From the NCBI GenBank assembly GCA_964630775.1, contig CAZVYY010000003.1:124001-188000 (forward strand): a stretch of 64,000 bases of DNA. The letters are read 5' to 3'. The notes under the pieces are model-generated. The model was given only the letters and a program-made list of their open reading frames with translations, searched no databases and was not told the DNA's origin. Position 1 is the first letter of the stretch; each line of letters opens with the position of its first letter. The translations under genes and the position numbers were made by a program. Positions 42,589 through 52,089 of the stretch are shown here, piece after piece. The stretch comes from Anaeroglomus sp964630775 (GTDB lineage Bacteria > Planctomycetota > Phycisphaerae > Sedimentisphaerales > Anaerohalosphaeraceae).

Positions 42589-45219
42589 ATGAACAAAAGG
42601 AAATTATTTATCGTGTGCGGTATATGCCTGATGCTTGTCGGCATATCCGCCAGCGCCAAAACAGTTGCATACTGGCGTTTTGAAACAGGTCCGGCGGGGA
42701 CCAATATCCAGCATGGCGCCGCCGACGGTGTATTCAGCCCGGACGTTCAGGATGTCTCGGGCAACGGCAATCACCTGGCTGTGTGGAACAGCAACCAGTG
42801 GCAGTACCGTGCCAATGTTCCTTATGCCAACGTTCCATGGACAGGCGAGGCGAATGTTTACAGCGTTAGAAACATTACCGGCTATCCTTCTTTGTGGAAC
42901 AAATCGCTGGCGACCTGGGAACCGGCACAATGGACCATCGAGGCGACGTTTAAGGCCGAAAACAACGGCACAAACGGCGGATGGAAAACCATTGTGGGTC
43001 GTGATTCGCGGGGCATTCCCATGAAGGGGACCGAACTCAATGGCGACCTGGCTGCCTTGTATCTCCAGACGACGGACAGCCCGGCCAGAGGGCTTGCGAT
43101 CAAGTTCATCGACAAAGACGGTTATTGGCATTCAGCAGAAGCCGGGCCGGATGCGTATGTCGGCTTTAACAATTCAACAGATCCGCAAGGCAACACCGCT
43201 CCCTGGTACACCGTCGCGGCCACCAGTGACGGCAGATGGCTGCGATTATATCTGTACAACCATAACCAGCCGCAAAACGGTTATGTCAAGATTGCCGAGA
43301 CCGATATGACGGTGACCAATCCCGGCAGTACGAATACGGCGTTGAATAAGGGCGCCGGTGACGGCGGTGACTGGGATGCCGGGGATATTACAGTCGGACG
43401 TGGTATGTATGCCGGCGGTCACGGCGACCGTTTCTACGGCTTTCTTGACGAAGTTCGTCTTTCCGACAAGGCCCTGAAGCCCAGCGAATTCCTGATGGCT
43501 CCCGGGTATGTCCAGCCGGTTTCACCGGCCAAGGACGAATTCCTGGCCACGACGGCAGCCACGACCTATACCTGGACCACAAACACAACCCTGATGACTG
43601 AAAATGGCGTTGTATTTGATCGTTATGCCATCTATATTGCCAATAATGCAGTAGATTTGACACCGGAAAAACCCACGACGTACCTGCATGCCAATACAAT
43701 TACGAATGTCGCTACACAGTCCTATAGCGGCTATAACGGCACGTATGCGTATAATGAGGATTACTTCTGGCGTATTGATATGGTCGCGATGGATCCCAAT
43801 GAGTCGGATCCCAATCATATTGTCTATAACATTCCTCACCTCTATCAGGGCGCTCCGGTTCGCTTCTTTGGGCCTCGGGCCTGCCCGGCGGTGTCGATTT
43901 CCGGCAATGTGTCGATTCTTCCCGATCCGATTACGCAAATCTATACCGCACAGAATGCCGTCTTTACCGCCGGCATCACCCGCGGTACAGTCAATGTGGA
44001 TGCAATCAGCTGGTACAAGGTCAACGGTGTGCAGGATACAGGCGTTTTCGACCCCAATGACCTGCCGGACTCGCTGGTTACCCATGTGCCCGGCGTGACC
44101 CAGATTGCATACATTCCGAATCTGACAACGGCAACATCGACTACCCTGACGATTGTGAATGCAGCGCCGGCAAACAACGGCAGCTACTATGCCAAGGTAC
44201 GCCTGGTGGATCCGCTGGGTGGTACAACCGGATGCGAAGGTGTTTCTCCGGCGGCCAATCTGTTTGTCCGTGATGATACCCATGCCTCCACCAACTATCT
44301 GGTGCATCGGTATGGCTTCGATGGCAATGCCAATGACTCGATTGGAACCGCTCATGGTACCGTCGTGGATCTGGGCGACGTCAATCATACTTTCGAAAAC
44401 GGTCAGCTTGTGCTCAACAATGCAGGCCTGAATTCAAGACCGATCCAGAATGAAGCGGGTGTCGGTGATCGGCTGCTGGATGCGCAGGGTGCCTATGTGG
44501 ATCTGCCCAACGGTCTGATTTCACCTCTGGGCAAGAGCGCCACCTTTATGGCGTGGTTTACCTTCACACCGGTTGCCAATGATGGATGGCCTCGTATCTT
44601 TGACTTTGGCACATCCACCGGCGGCGAAGGCTTTGCCACTGGCGGAGATGGCGTAAAGTACATCAACGGCATTCCGTATCTGGATACCGCCGCTGCGGAT
44701 ATGCAGGAATACGTGATGCTAACCCCGCAGCAGGGGACCGGTTCGGCATGGCGTTTCGAGTCGCTGATTCGTCCTCCATCAAACAGCGTTTATGTGGATC
44801 CGTCCGACAATACAGCCCTGAAGAATGTGGAAGTCTGCGTTGCATGTGTGTTTGATGCGGCCACCGGATTCAATACCGTGTACCTCAACGGTGTTCAGGT
44901 CCTCCAGGCGGCCAATACCACCCATACTCTGGCCAACATCAATGATGTCAACAACTGGCTGGGTCGTTCGCAGTGGCCGGATGCGATGTTCACCGGCAAG
45001 CTCAATGAATTCCGCATCTATGATATCCCCCTGAGCAAGTACTGGGTCAAAGCCTACTACAAACAGGGTGCGGATAACTATCTGACCAGGCCGAATCCCT
45101 GCATTCAGGATGAAGTCAATGCAATGGACTTCAACACCGACTGCGTTGTGGATATGCTGGACTTTGCGACATTTGCCGAACAGTGGCTGTCCTGCGACCG
45201 CCTCTATGGCTGCAACTAA
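42589..45219 (+). CDS. Secreted two-LamG, Ig-like and dockerin-like chimeric protein
   Basis: 876 residues with a signal peptide (1-22). Residues about 22-305 repeat the LamG domain of the preceding gene (AVYWRFET-like TVAYWRFETG, IVGRDSRG, ALYLQ, VGRGMYAGGHGDRFYGFLDEVRLSDKAL). An Fn3/Ig-like middle follows (about 310-560). Then comes a second LamG (about 565-830: MAWFTFTP, IFDFGTSTGGEG, NDVNNWLGRSQW, LNEFRIYD) and a dockerin half (FNTDCVVDMLDFATFAEQWL), both matching the C-terminus of the 38957 protein. It therefore looks assembled from its two neighbours. ATG 42589 is preferred to 42577 because GGAGG sits between them, 6 bases before 42589. Confidence 0.8.
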   Translation: MNKRKLFIVCGICLMLVGISASAKTVAYWRFETGPAGTNIQHGAADGVFSPDVQDVSGNGNHLAVWNSNQWQYRANVPYANVPWTGEANVYSVRNITGYPSLWNKSLATWEPAQWTIEATFKAENNGTNGGWKTIVGRDSRGIPMKGTELNGDLAALYLQTTDSPARGLAIKFIDKDGYWHSAEAGPDAYVGFNNSTDPQGNTAPWYTVAATSDGRWLRLYLYNHNQPQNGYVKIAETDMTVTNPGSTNTALNKGAGDGGDWDAGDITVGRGMYAGGHGDRFYGFLDEVRLSDKALKPSEFLMAPGYVQPVSPAKDEFLATTAATTYTWTTNTTLMTENGVVFDRYAIYIANNAVDLTPEKPTTYLHANTITNVATQSYSGYNGTYAYNEDYFWRIDMVAMDPNESDPNHIVYNIPHLYQGAPVRFFGPRACPAVSISGNVSILPDPITQIYTAQNAVFTAGITRGTVNVDAISWYKVNGVQDTGVFDPNDLPDSLVTHVPGVTQIAYIPNLTTATSTTLTIVNAAPANNGSYYAKVRLVDPLGGTTGCEGVSPAANLFVRDDTHASTNYLVHRYGFDGNANDSIGTAHGTVVDLGDVNHTFENGQLVLNNAGLNSRPIQNEAGVGDRLLDAQGAYVDLPNGLISPLGKSATFMAWFTFTPVANDGWPRIFDFGTSTGGEGFATGGDGVKYINGIPYLDTAAADMQEYVMLTPQQGTGSAWRFESLIRPPSNSVYVDPSDNTALKNVEVCVACVFDAATGFNTVYLNGVQVLQAANTTHTLANINDVNNWLGRSQWPDAMFTGKLNEFRIYDIPLSKYWVKAYYKQGADNYLTRPNPCIQDEVNAMDFNTDCVVDMLDFATFAEQWLSCDRLYGCN

Positions 45220-45264
45220 GTTCTGCCTTGATGGTCGCAGTTCGCGGCTGTAGTGTGTAAAAAT

Positions 45265-45298
45265 AAAAGCGGGTCTCGGGTTTCCGAGGCCCGCTTTT
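45265..45298. terminator. Bidirectional terminator after the LamG cluster
   Basis: A 15-bp stem AAAAGCGGGTCTCGG / CCGAGGCCCGCTTTT with one wobble and a short loop. The A-rich start and T-rich end make it usable on both strands, here between two convergent genes (stops at 45219 and 45329). Confidence 0.8.
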
Positions 45299-45328
45299 GG
45301 TTTGGGCAAATCACAGACCGTTGCAGGA

Positions 45329-47764
45329 TTAATTGACCGTCCATTCATGGACGCCGGCAGAATAATCCGGCTGGCAGGTAATCTCCATCCGCAACGCGTC
45401 CGTCTTGACGGGGGTGAAACTGAGCCGATCCATATCATCTTTGGTGACTTTGTAATCGCTGAAATTATTCACCGGCTTCCATTGTCCGTTATCCCGGTAT
45501 AGAATCTTCCAGGCCTTCGGCACACGGCATTCGCCCCGTCCGGTATCATCAAACCAGCACACCGATACGGAACCGACTTCCTGAACACCGTCGAAATCAT
45601 ACTGGACCCACTCGGTCGTTCCTTTGTGCGGCCACCAGTGCAGAAAGCCCTTGGACTCATCCCCGGAACTGTCCGGCACAAGCTGGTCGTTGACATATTC
45701 GGTTTTGGTTCCGCCGACATTGCTCAAAAACGACGTGCTGACCTTGCTGGTCGAAGCAATCGTCGGGCTGGGCAGGGGGCTGGCGTTTTTCTCGTTGCGA
45801 GGTATCCATACCATCATCTGTCCTTTGCCCCGATGGGCCCAGGCATAGTAGGGAATCGCGGCAAATTTGCGTTCCGTGCGTTCCATCACACCCGGTGCAG
45901 CGGTCTTGCGTAATTCAATCGCAGTGCCTTCAATGACCGTCAGACCGTTCAGCAGATCGGGTTTTTGGGTCACCGTTAATTTTGCCGCATCCGGCAGCAT
46001 TAGATTGAACAGCTTGCCGCCTTCCACGTCCGGCCATTCAAGGCAATAGACCAGCGGTCCACGCTGGATGGCCGCCCGGCCGATGTTGTCTTTGACCCGT
46101 TCGTCACAGATAATCCGCTGCGGTGTCATGGGCAAACCGAGCTGGACCACGTCACCGTCTTTCCATTCGCGTTCAATTGCAGCAAATCCCTTGTCTGCCT
46201 TAACCTCCATCGGTGCCCCGTTAACCGACAGGGAAATCTCGCCTTCGGTCGGGTGAAGTACCGAATACAGCTTGCCGGGAACGGGCTGATTGACCGCCCA
46301 GCCGGGAATACGCACTTTGAGCGTGAATTTCTGCCCCGCACTGGCAGGACTGATTTTGATTGCTATGTTGCCGTCCCAGGGATAGCGGGTTATCTGGGCG
46401 ACGGCAACTTTCTTTCCCCCAACCTGCAGATCGGCGGTACTGTTGACAAACAGGTTGACATAAACCGCGTTGTCGCGGACGGCATACACATACCCCGGTA
46501 CCGAAGCCAGGAATCGACAGATATTGCTCGGACAGCATGCACAGCCAAACCACGGCTGGCGGTCATGGCCGGTGCTTTCCAGGGGATTGGGATAGAAAAA
46601 CAGCTTGCCGTCCAGTGATACCCCGGACAGCACATTATTATACAGCGACCGTTCCATTACATCGATATACCCGGCGTCGCCGTGCAGCAGAAACATCCGG
46701 TGATTCCAATAAACATTGGCAATCGCCGCACAGGTTTCGCAGTAGGCCGTACGGTTGGGCAATTCATAATTGTCGCCGAAAGCCTCGCCTGCATGACGGG
46801 CGCCGATGCCGCCGGTAATATACAGCTTGGTATAGACGACATTTTCCCAGATTTTGTTAATTGCCGTGATATAGCTGGCATCGCCGGTCATGGCTGCGAC
46901 ATCCGCCATGCCGCTGTACATATACCCGGCCCGAACCGCGTGCCCGACCGCCGCATCCTGCTGGGTGACGGGTTTATGCTTCTGGGCATAAGACCCTTCG
47001 TCTTTGACTCCGCGTCGGTCCAGAAACCGCTTGGCCTGTTCCAGGTACGCCTTGTTGCCGGTTGCCCGATACAGCTTGACTAAGCCGATTTCGATTTCCT
47101 GGTGGCCCGGTACATCGGTCCGGCCGTCGGCACCGAACGTTTTAACGATCAAATCCGCACTCTTGATCGCCACATCCAGAAAACTGCGTTTGCCGGTGGC
47201 CAGGTAATGAGCTACGGCGCCTTCATACATGTGCCCGAGGTTGTAAAGCTCATGGCTGTCCCGAATGTTATCCCATGGCTCGTTGATATAGCAGCAGGCG
47301 ATGTTTTTGCCGTCTTTCTTTGCGCGGGCGGTCCATGCCGTATAAAGATACCCATCTGGTTCCTGTGCGGCGGCAATATACGAAATGACTTCATCCAGGT
47401 ATTTATCCAGCTTGGGGTCCGGATGAACCATCAGGCTGTACGAGGCGCCCTCGATGATTTTATAGACATCGCTGTCGTTAAAACCAAAATCACCCACCCA
47501 GGGCTTATCAGACAGTTTGGCTGCGACTTTAAAGTTTTCAATACGTCCGGTGTCTTCCGATTGCTTAAACGCAAAGGGAATCGTTGCCATCCGGTTGGTT
47601 TCCATCCGCGGCAGCCAGAACGTATCTGAAAAGTGAACCTGGGTGAAGGGGACCGGCTGATAAGGATAATCCGACCCGGTCTCTGCGGACACGATACCAC
47701 AGGCACTCAGGCACAGGAAGAGGATGAATAAATACAAGCGTGACCGATCCAGATTGTGTTCCAT
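45329..47764 (-). CDS. GH127-type beta-L-arabinofuranosidase with discoidin-like tail
   Basis: 811 residues, exported (hydrophobic leader ending LSAC, a possible lipobox). The catalytic region (about 40-650) matches the GH127 family that hydrolyses beta-L-arabinofuranosides with a zinc-bound cysteine nucleophile: the motif YCETCAAI (Glu and Cys ligands near residues 343-345) and FGCACCPSN (two adjacent Cys near 410-411). Support comes from QEPDGYLYTAW, SHELYNLGHM and PNRTAYCETC. Residues about 680-808 resemble a F5/8 discoidin domain (EWVQYDFDGVQEVGSVSVCWFDD). The ATG at 47764 is chosen over the one at 47770 because GGGA lies 6 bases before it. Divergent from cimA. Confidence 0.87.
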   Translation of the reverse strand: MEHNLDRSRLYLFILFLCLSACGIVSAETGSDYPYQPVPFTQVHFSDTFWLPRMETNRMATIPFAFKQSEDTGRIENFKVAAKLSDKPWVGDFGFNDSDVYKIIEGASYSLMVHPDPKLDKYLDEVISYIAAAQEPDGYLYTAWTARAKKDGKNIACCYINEPWDNIRDSHELYNLGHMYEGAVAHYLATGKRSFLDVAIKSADLIVKTFGADGRTDVPGHQEIEIGLVKLYRATGNKAYLEQAKRFLDRRGVKDEGSYAQKHKPVTQQDAAVGHAVRAGYMYSGMADVAAMTGDASYITAINKIWENVVYTKLYITGGIGARHAGEAFGDNYELPNRTAYCETCAAIANVYWNHRMFLLHGDAGYIDVMERSLYNNVLSGVSLDGKLFFYPNPLESTGHDRQPWFGCACCPSNICRFLASVPGYVYAVRDNAVYVNLFVNSTADLQVGGKKVAVAQITRYPWDGNIAIKISPASAGQKFTLKVRIPGWAVNQPVPGKLYSVLHPTEGEISLSVNGAPMEVKADKGFAAIEREWKDGDVVQLGLPMTPQRIICDERVKDNIGRAAIQRGPLVYCLEWPDVEGGKLFNLMLPDAAKLTVTQKPDLLNGLTVIEGTAIELRKTAAPGVMERTERKFAAIPYYAWAHRGKGQMMVWIPRNEKNASPLPSPTIASTSKVSTSFLSNVGGTKTEYVNDQLVPDSSGDESKGFLHWWPHKGTTEWVQYDFDGVQEVGSVSVCWFDDTGRGECRVPKAWKILYRDNGQWKPVNNFSDYKVTKDDMDRLSFTPVKTDALRMEITCQPDYSAGVHEWTVN

Positions 47765-47996
47765 GTGCATTCCCTTTCTATTTTGGTTAAGATTTTGAGA
47801 ATTTTTCGATAGCGTATATTAGCGTCTGATACAGCAATCTTCAATATTAAACAGACATGCTTTATCGACATGAGGTTTCATCTAATTTTTGGTCTTGCAG
47901 TCCTGGCTGGCCGGGCGATATGAAAACAGATAAAAAACAGAAGGTATGGTCTTAAATAGGGCAATGGGCCTCTTACGCAAGTTTCAGGGATGCCGC

Positions 47997-48025
47997 TTTA
48001 CTTTGGAGGGGTTTTATCCTATAAT
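47997..48025 (+). promoter_or_regulatory. Promoter of cimA
   Basis: TTTACT (47997-48002), a 17-base spacer and a perfect TATAAT (48020-48025). Transcription would start near 48032, giving a leader of about 30 bases. No leader peptide or attenuator is visible. Confidence 0.65.
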
Positions 48026-48060
48026 GCCCCTTTTATTGAACCCGGAAAAAAGGTTTAACT

Positions 48061-49632
48061 ATGGAAAAAGTCAAGATTTACGATACCACATTGCGGGATG
48101 GAATGCAGGCCGAAGGGATTAGTTTTTCGGTTGAAGACAAACTGCTGGTTGCCCGCAAACTCGATGAATTTGGTTTGGATTATGTCGAGGGCGGTTACCC
48201 GCAAAGCAATCCCAAGGAAGCCCTGTTTTTCCAGCGGCTGGCCGAGCAGCCCCTCAAACAGGCAAAACTGGTCGCCTTTGGCAGCACCCGCCGGGCCGGT
48301 AATACCGTACAGGACGACCCCGGCATCAAGGCCTTGCTGGAAGCCTGTGCTCCCGCCTGTACTGTGGTTGGCAAAAGCTGGGATCTGCATGTGAGCACCG
48401 TGCTTCGCTGCACCCTTGAAGAAAATCTCGCTGTCTGTGCCGATTCCGTCGATTATCTTAAAAAACACGGCAAAGAAGTCATCTTTGACGCCGAACATTT
48501 TTTTGACGGCTATAAAGCCAATCCGGAATATGCGATTAAGGTACTTCAGGCGGCTGCCGAAGCGGGGGCGGACTGTTTGGTCCTGTGCGAAACCAACGGC
48601 GGCAAACTGCCCCATGAAGTTTATGAAATCGCCTCTGCCGTGGTTAAGATGCTGCCCGGCGTGGAAATCGGCATTCATTGCCATAATGATACGGATTGTG
48701 CCGTGGCCAATTCACTGGCGGCAATCCGGGCCGGGGCCAGGCATGTTCAGGGTACCATCAACGGTCTCGGGGAACGCACCGGCAACGCCAACCTGTGCAC
48801 GATCATTCCGAATCTGACCCTCAAGATGGGCTTTGATACCGTCGGGACGGAAAAACTTAAAACCATCACCGAGCTGTCACGTTTTGTGTTTGAAGTGGCC
48901 AATATGACGCCCATCAACAATATGCCCTATGTGGGCGAAAGTGCCTTTGCGCACAAGGGCGGACTGCATATCGATGCCCTGCGCAAGAACCAGAAAACCT
49001 ACGAGCAGATCGACCCGGAAGCGGTTGGCAATTCCCGCAAATTCCTGATTTCTGAACTGTCCGGAGCCTCGAATGTGCTGGATAAGCTCGAAAAGAAAAA
49101 ACTGGTTTCCGATAAGGTCGTGGCCCGTAAAATTCTCCAGCGTGTCCAGGATCTCGAGAATGAAGGCTATCAGTTTGAAACCGCCGAGGCCAGCTTTGAC
49201 TTGTTAATCCATAAAACACTCGGCGATTACAAGCCCTGCTTTGAATTGCAGAAATATCACATTGATATCGAACGATCACCCGATGGCAGGATTGTGACCG
49301 AGGCAACCGTAAAATTGAGCGTGGATGGCAAAACGGTCCATGTCGTCAGTGAAGGTGACGGCCCGGTTAACGCCCTTGATGGGGCCTTGCGAAAGGCGCT
49401 TGAGCCATTCTATCCCAACTTGAAAACCCTGAGCCTGATTGATTACAAAGTCCGTGTGGTCAATGCCCGGGCCGGGACCGCGGCTCGCGTTCGCGTCGTC
49501 ATCGAAAACCGGGACCAGGATGGCCTCTGGGGTACGGTTGGCGTTTCCGAGAATATTATGGAAGCAAGCTGGATAGCCCTCGTGGACAGCGTCGAGTACA
49601 AACTGCTCAAAGACGCGGGTCGAATCAAGTAG
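48061..49632 (+). CDS. cimA: (R)-citramalate synthase
   Basis: Condenses pyruvate and acetyl-CoA to citramalate, the first step of a threonine-independent route to isoleucine. The HMGL-like barrel begins with YDTTLRDGMQAEG and holds the metal site HCHNDTDCAVAN and the GTINGLGERTGNANL loop. A LeuA-type dimerisation/regulatory domain (about 385-515) follows. 523 residues is typical of this CimA group rather than of the shorter LeuA or NifV. In the CimA group the N-terminal G-M-Q-A-E is diagnostic from memory. Monocistronic, with a strong promoter. Confidence 0.87.
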   Translation: MEKVKIYDTTLRDGMQAEGISFSVEDKLLVARKLDEFGLDYVEGGYPQSNPKEALFFQRLAEQPLKQAKLVAFGSTRRAGNTVQDDPGIKALLEACAPACTVVGKSWDLHVSTVLRCTLEENLAVCADSVDYLKKHGKEVIFDAEHFFDGYKANPEYAIKVLQAAAEAGADCLVLCETNGGKLPHEVYEIASAVVKMLPGVEIGIHCHNDTDCAVANSLAAIRAGARHVQGTINGLGERTGNANLCTIIPNLTLKMGFDTVGTEKLKTITELSRFVFEVANMTPINNMPYVGESAFAHKGGLHIDALRKNQKTYEQIDPEAVGNSRKFLISELSGASNVLDKLEKKKLVSDKVVARKILQRVQDLENEGYQFETAEASFDLLIHKTLGDYKPCFELQKYHIDIERSPDGRIVTEATVKLSVDGKTVHVVSEGDGPVNALDGALRKALEPFYPNLKTLSLIDYKVRVVNARAGTAARVRVVIENRDQDGLWGTVGVSENIMEASWIALVDSVEYKLLKDAGRIK

Positions 49633-49637
49633 GGCCT

Positions 49638-50075
49638 TCAGTCCGCATGCGAATGAGGGCGGTCGTCGGTCTGTACAGCCATCATATTGACGGTGCTGAT
49701 TTTGACCCCTTTAACACTGGTCAGGCTGTCGGCCAGTTTTTGGATTTCTCCGGTTTTGCCCTTGAGAATAATCACCTCAAGGCAATGATGATGGTCTAAA
49801 TGCACATGGGTTGAAGCAATCACATGGTAAAACTGACTGTGCTGCATATCATTGAGCTTTTGATTCAGCCCGGCCATGTGGTGGTCATAGACCAGAAAAA
49901 TACCCGCCACGGCACAGGATTCAGGATTCTGCAATTGCTTCCGTGACAAGGCACAACGGATCAGGTCGCGGACTGCCTCGGAACGATTCGGGTATCCTTT
50001 GTCCGCGATGAACGCATCAAATTGTCCCAGCAGTTCGGTTTCAACCGAAATGCCTATCCGTTCAATATGTGACAT
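49638..50075 (-). CDS. nikR: Nickel-responsive regulator NikR
   Basis: 145 residues: an N-terminal ribbon-helix-helix DNA-binding domain (1-48, IERIGISVETELLGQFD, NRSEAVRDLIR) and an ACT-like metal domain. The square-planar nickel ligands are present with the same spacing as in E. coli NikR: H79 (MQHS), H90, H92 and C98 in HVHLDHHHC. Extra His residues lie at the C-terminus. The start at 50075 is chosen because GGAG is 7 bases before it and the family begins there. It is convergent with cimA (5 bases) and divergent from the nickel/cobalt-type ABC ATPase, a likely target. Confidence 0.9.
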   Translation of the reverse strand: MSHIERIGISVETELLGQFDAFIADKGYPNRSEAVRDLIRCALSRKQLQNPESCAVAGIFLVYDHHMAGLNQKLNDMQHSQFYHVIASTHVHLDHHHCLEVIILKGKTGEIQKLADSLTSVKGVKISTVNMMAVQTDDRPHSHAD

Positions 50076-50279
50076 TATACATCTCCATACAGTTTTTTGG
50101 ATGATAATACAAACAGCCTGATTTGACAAGTTCAAACAAAGGATTCCTGTCGGCTATCGCGTGAGGGGTTCTCGGACGTTTTACAAAAAAACATTTTCAT
50201 GGTTTCGGTAAAATTCCCGATAAAAATAGGTAATAAATCCTTAATGCAGCAGGGATTTTCTACCGATATTCAAAGCATG

Positions 50280-50382
50280 TTCCGGGTCGGAAACTGCTAT
50301 GAAAGAGAAAACAAAACAAGTTATCAGGATTTCATTACGTGGGGCACAACCCCAGTCTGATACCGCATGGCGGTTTCTTTTT
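50280..50382 (+). promoter_or_regulatory. Structured leader with terminator-like hairpin before the ABC ATPase
   Basis: Hairpin TTCCG-GGT-CGGAA (50280-50292). A closed domain TATCAG (50322-50327) to CTGATA (50357-50362) encloses TGGGG-CACAA-CCCCA (50340-50354). Next is ACCGC-ATG-GCGGT (50362-50374) followed by TTTCTTTTT, the form of an intrinsic terminator. The arrangement suggests transcript attenuation. No known riboswitch consensus was recognised. A canonical NikR operator (GTATGA-N16-TCATAC) was not found in the 377-base divergent region. Confidence 0.4.
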
Positions 50383-50452
50383 GCGACTGACTACACCTCA
50401 AGGTTACAGGACGTTACAATGATTCACACCAATGTCTTGATAGGATGGAAGA

Positions 50453-51163
50453 ATGAATCAGGCAATAGAAATCAGTAATTATTCCTATGTCTATCCGGAT
50501 GGCACCATGGCCCTGGATTCCATTAACCTAACCATTCAACATGGCCAAAGGGTATCACTTATCGGCCCCAACGGCGCAGGAAAATCAACTCTGCTGCTGG
50601 CCATGGCCGGATTCATCCGCGGAAAAGGAACGGTACGCATCGATGGTATGGAGCTGTGCAGTCGTACATTGAAACAGATTCGTGCGAAGCTTGGCTGCTG
50701 TCTCGAGAATCCCGACGATCAGCTTTTCATGCCCACGCTTTTTGAAGATGTTATTTTCGGACCGCTGAATATGAACCTGCCCCCTCAGCAGGTCAAAGAC
50801 AATGTTGACCGGGCTTTTGAAACCGTTGGCTTAACGGCGCTGGCTGAAAAAGCTCCGCATCATCTGTCCGCCGGTCAGAAACGGGCCGCTGCGATTGCAA
50901 CTGTACTTTCAATGGCTCCGCAGATTATTACGTTTGATGAGCCGGATGGCAGTCTCGATCCACGTAATCGCAAGCGATTGGAAGAGGTCCTTGGCCGCTT
51001 ACCCCAAACACTCATCATTGCTACCTGCAATATGCGATTTGCCGCAGCGGTATCCACTCGGGTTATTGTTGTGGACCACGGTCGCATCGTTGCAGATGGT
51101 CCAGCCAAATCCATCCTATACGACAAAGACCTTATGGAAGCTCATGGATTAGAAATTCCCTGA
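50453..51163 (+). CDS. ABC transporter ATP-binding protein, CbiO/NikO type
   Basis: 236 residues. Walker A is GPNGAGKST (38-46), the signature is LSAGQKR (138-144, a variant of LSGGQ), and Walker B is IITFDEP (158-164), with ENPDDQLFMPT as the Q-loop region typical of ECF-type cobalt/nickel importers. ECF systems need a T component and a substrate-binding component, but none is adjacent. The next genes are unrelated small membrane proteins. It may pair with permease subunits elsewhere. The AGGA ribosome site is weak but present. Divergent from nikR, so nickel is the likely substrate. Confidence 0.82.
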   Translation: MNQAIEISNYSYVYPDGTMALDSINLTIQHGQRVSLIGPNGAGKSTLLLAMAGFIRGKGTVRIDGMELCSRTLKQIRAKLGCCLENPDDQLFMPTLFEDVIFGPLNMNLPPQQVKDNVDRAFETVGLTALAEKAPHHLSAGQKRAAAIATVLSMAPQIITFDEPDGSLDPRNRKRLEEVLGRLPQTLIIATCNMRFAAAVSTRVIVVDHGRIVADGPAKSILYDKDLMEAHGLEIP

Positions 51164-51309
51164 GTGATTTTGTTCATCGCGCTGTCGCTGCCATAAAATA
51201 GAATTTTTGATAGTAAAAATGGGCAGAATAGGGGATGTGTACCCAGATTATTAATGTTAAAATAAACAACCTGACGATATGATTGCAAAGGAAATATTGT
51301 CAGGAGTTT

Positions 51310-52089
51310 ATGGATACGTTTTTAAGACAATTTCAGGATGCTGTCTATCAGTTATCTCCAGTAGTGTTGATTGGAGTAGGCTTTATTCTGATTTGGATAG
51401 GACTGAGTCTGTGGCTGGGCGGCCTGAAATGGCTTAAGATTCTGGCTGCCTTTGCCGGCGCTGGAGTGGGATATACCCTGGCCGGTTGTTATACGGATAA
51501 ACAGATATACATACTCATTGGTTTTGCGGTGATTGGCGGTTTTATAGCCCTGTTCATCGAAAAAACGGTCGTCGTATTCATGGCAGCGGTACTGGCGGCC
51601 GTCATAGTCAATGTCCTGATTGCCTGGCCAACGCTGGCAGAAGCCAAAACCTGGGAAGATACTCCAAAAATAGAACTGTCCAAAGACACTCCGCCCGATG
51701 TGGTTCAGAGTCTGACTGTACTTGAAACCTATGCCCGCTATGCGTGTCAAAAAAGCATCCAGATTATCAAGTCACTGGGCAGTGTGGGCTACACGGCTGC
51801 CGTCATCGCTATCCTGGTGGTTTTAGGGGTTGGTTTTGCGATGCCTCGCGGCGTGTGCGCCCTCGGGTGTGCGGTGGTTGGAGTCAGTTGGATTGCACTT
51901 GGCCTGCTGCTGTTATTGTTATATAAAGGTGCCAAGCCCATCGATTATGTAATCCAGCAGGCCGAGGTTTTGGCAATGGTTGCATTGATTGTAGTTGCAT
52001 TTGGTACCCTTGTGGACCTGGCTTTATGCCCGGATATGAGCAAAAAGAAATCCGGCATGATTGATCAATCGAAAGGAAAGAAAAAATGA
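51310..52089 (+). CDS. Polytopic membrane protein with Gly/Ala-rich helices
   Basis: 259 residues. Predicted membrane segments lie at about 18-38, 44-60, 64-84, 88-106, 160-178, 182-203 and 220-240. The Gly/Ala-rich helices separated by short loops are reminiscent of TM198/DUF4203-like proteins. The start ATG 51310 has AGGAG only 3 bases upstream. A TTG at 51283 is an alternative. The gene overlaps the next one by four bases (ATGA), so the pair is coupled. Function unknown. Confidence 0.6.
   Translation: MDTFLRQFQDAVYQLSPVVLIGVGFILIWIGLSLWLGGLKWLKILAAFAGAGVGYTLAGCYTDKQIYILIGFAVIGGFIALFIEKTVVVFMAAVLAAVIVNVLIAWPTLAEAKTWEDTPKIELSKDTPPDVVQSLTVLETYARYACQKSIQIIKSLGSVGYTAAVIAILVVLGVGFAMPRGVCALGCAVVGVSWIALGLLLLLLYKGAKPIDYVIQQAEVLAMVALIVVAFGTLVDLALCPDMSKKKSGMIDQSKGKKK

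Noticed and set aside
50076..50452. Cobalamin riboswitch or canonical NikR operator between nikR and the ABC ATPase
   Set aside because: No cobalamin-box-like sequence and no GTATGA-N16-TCATAC palindrome were found by eye.
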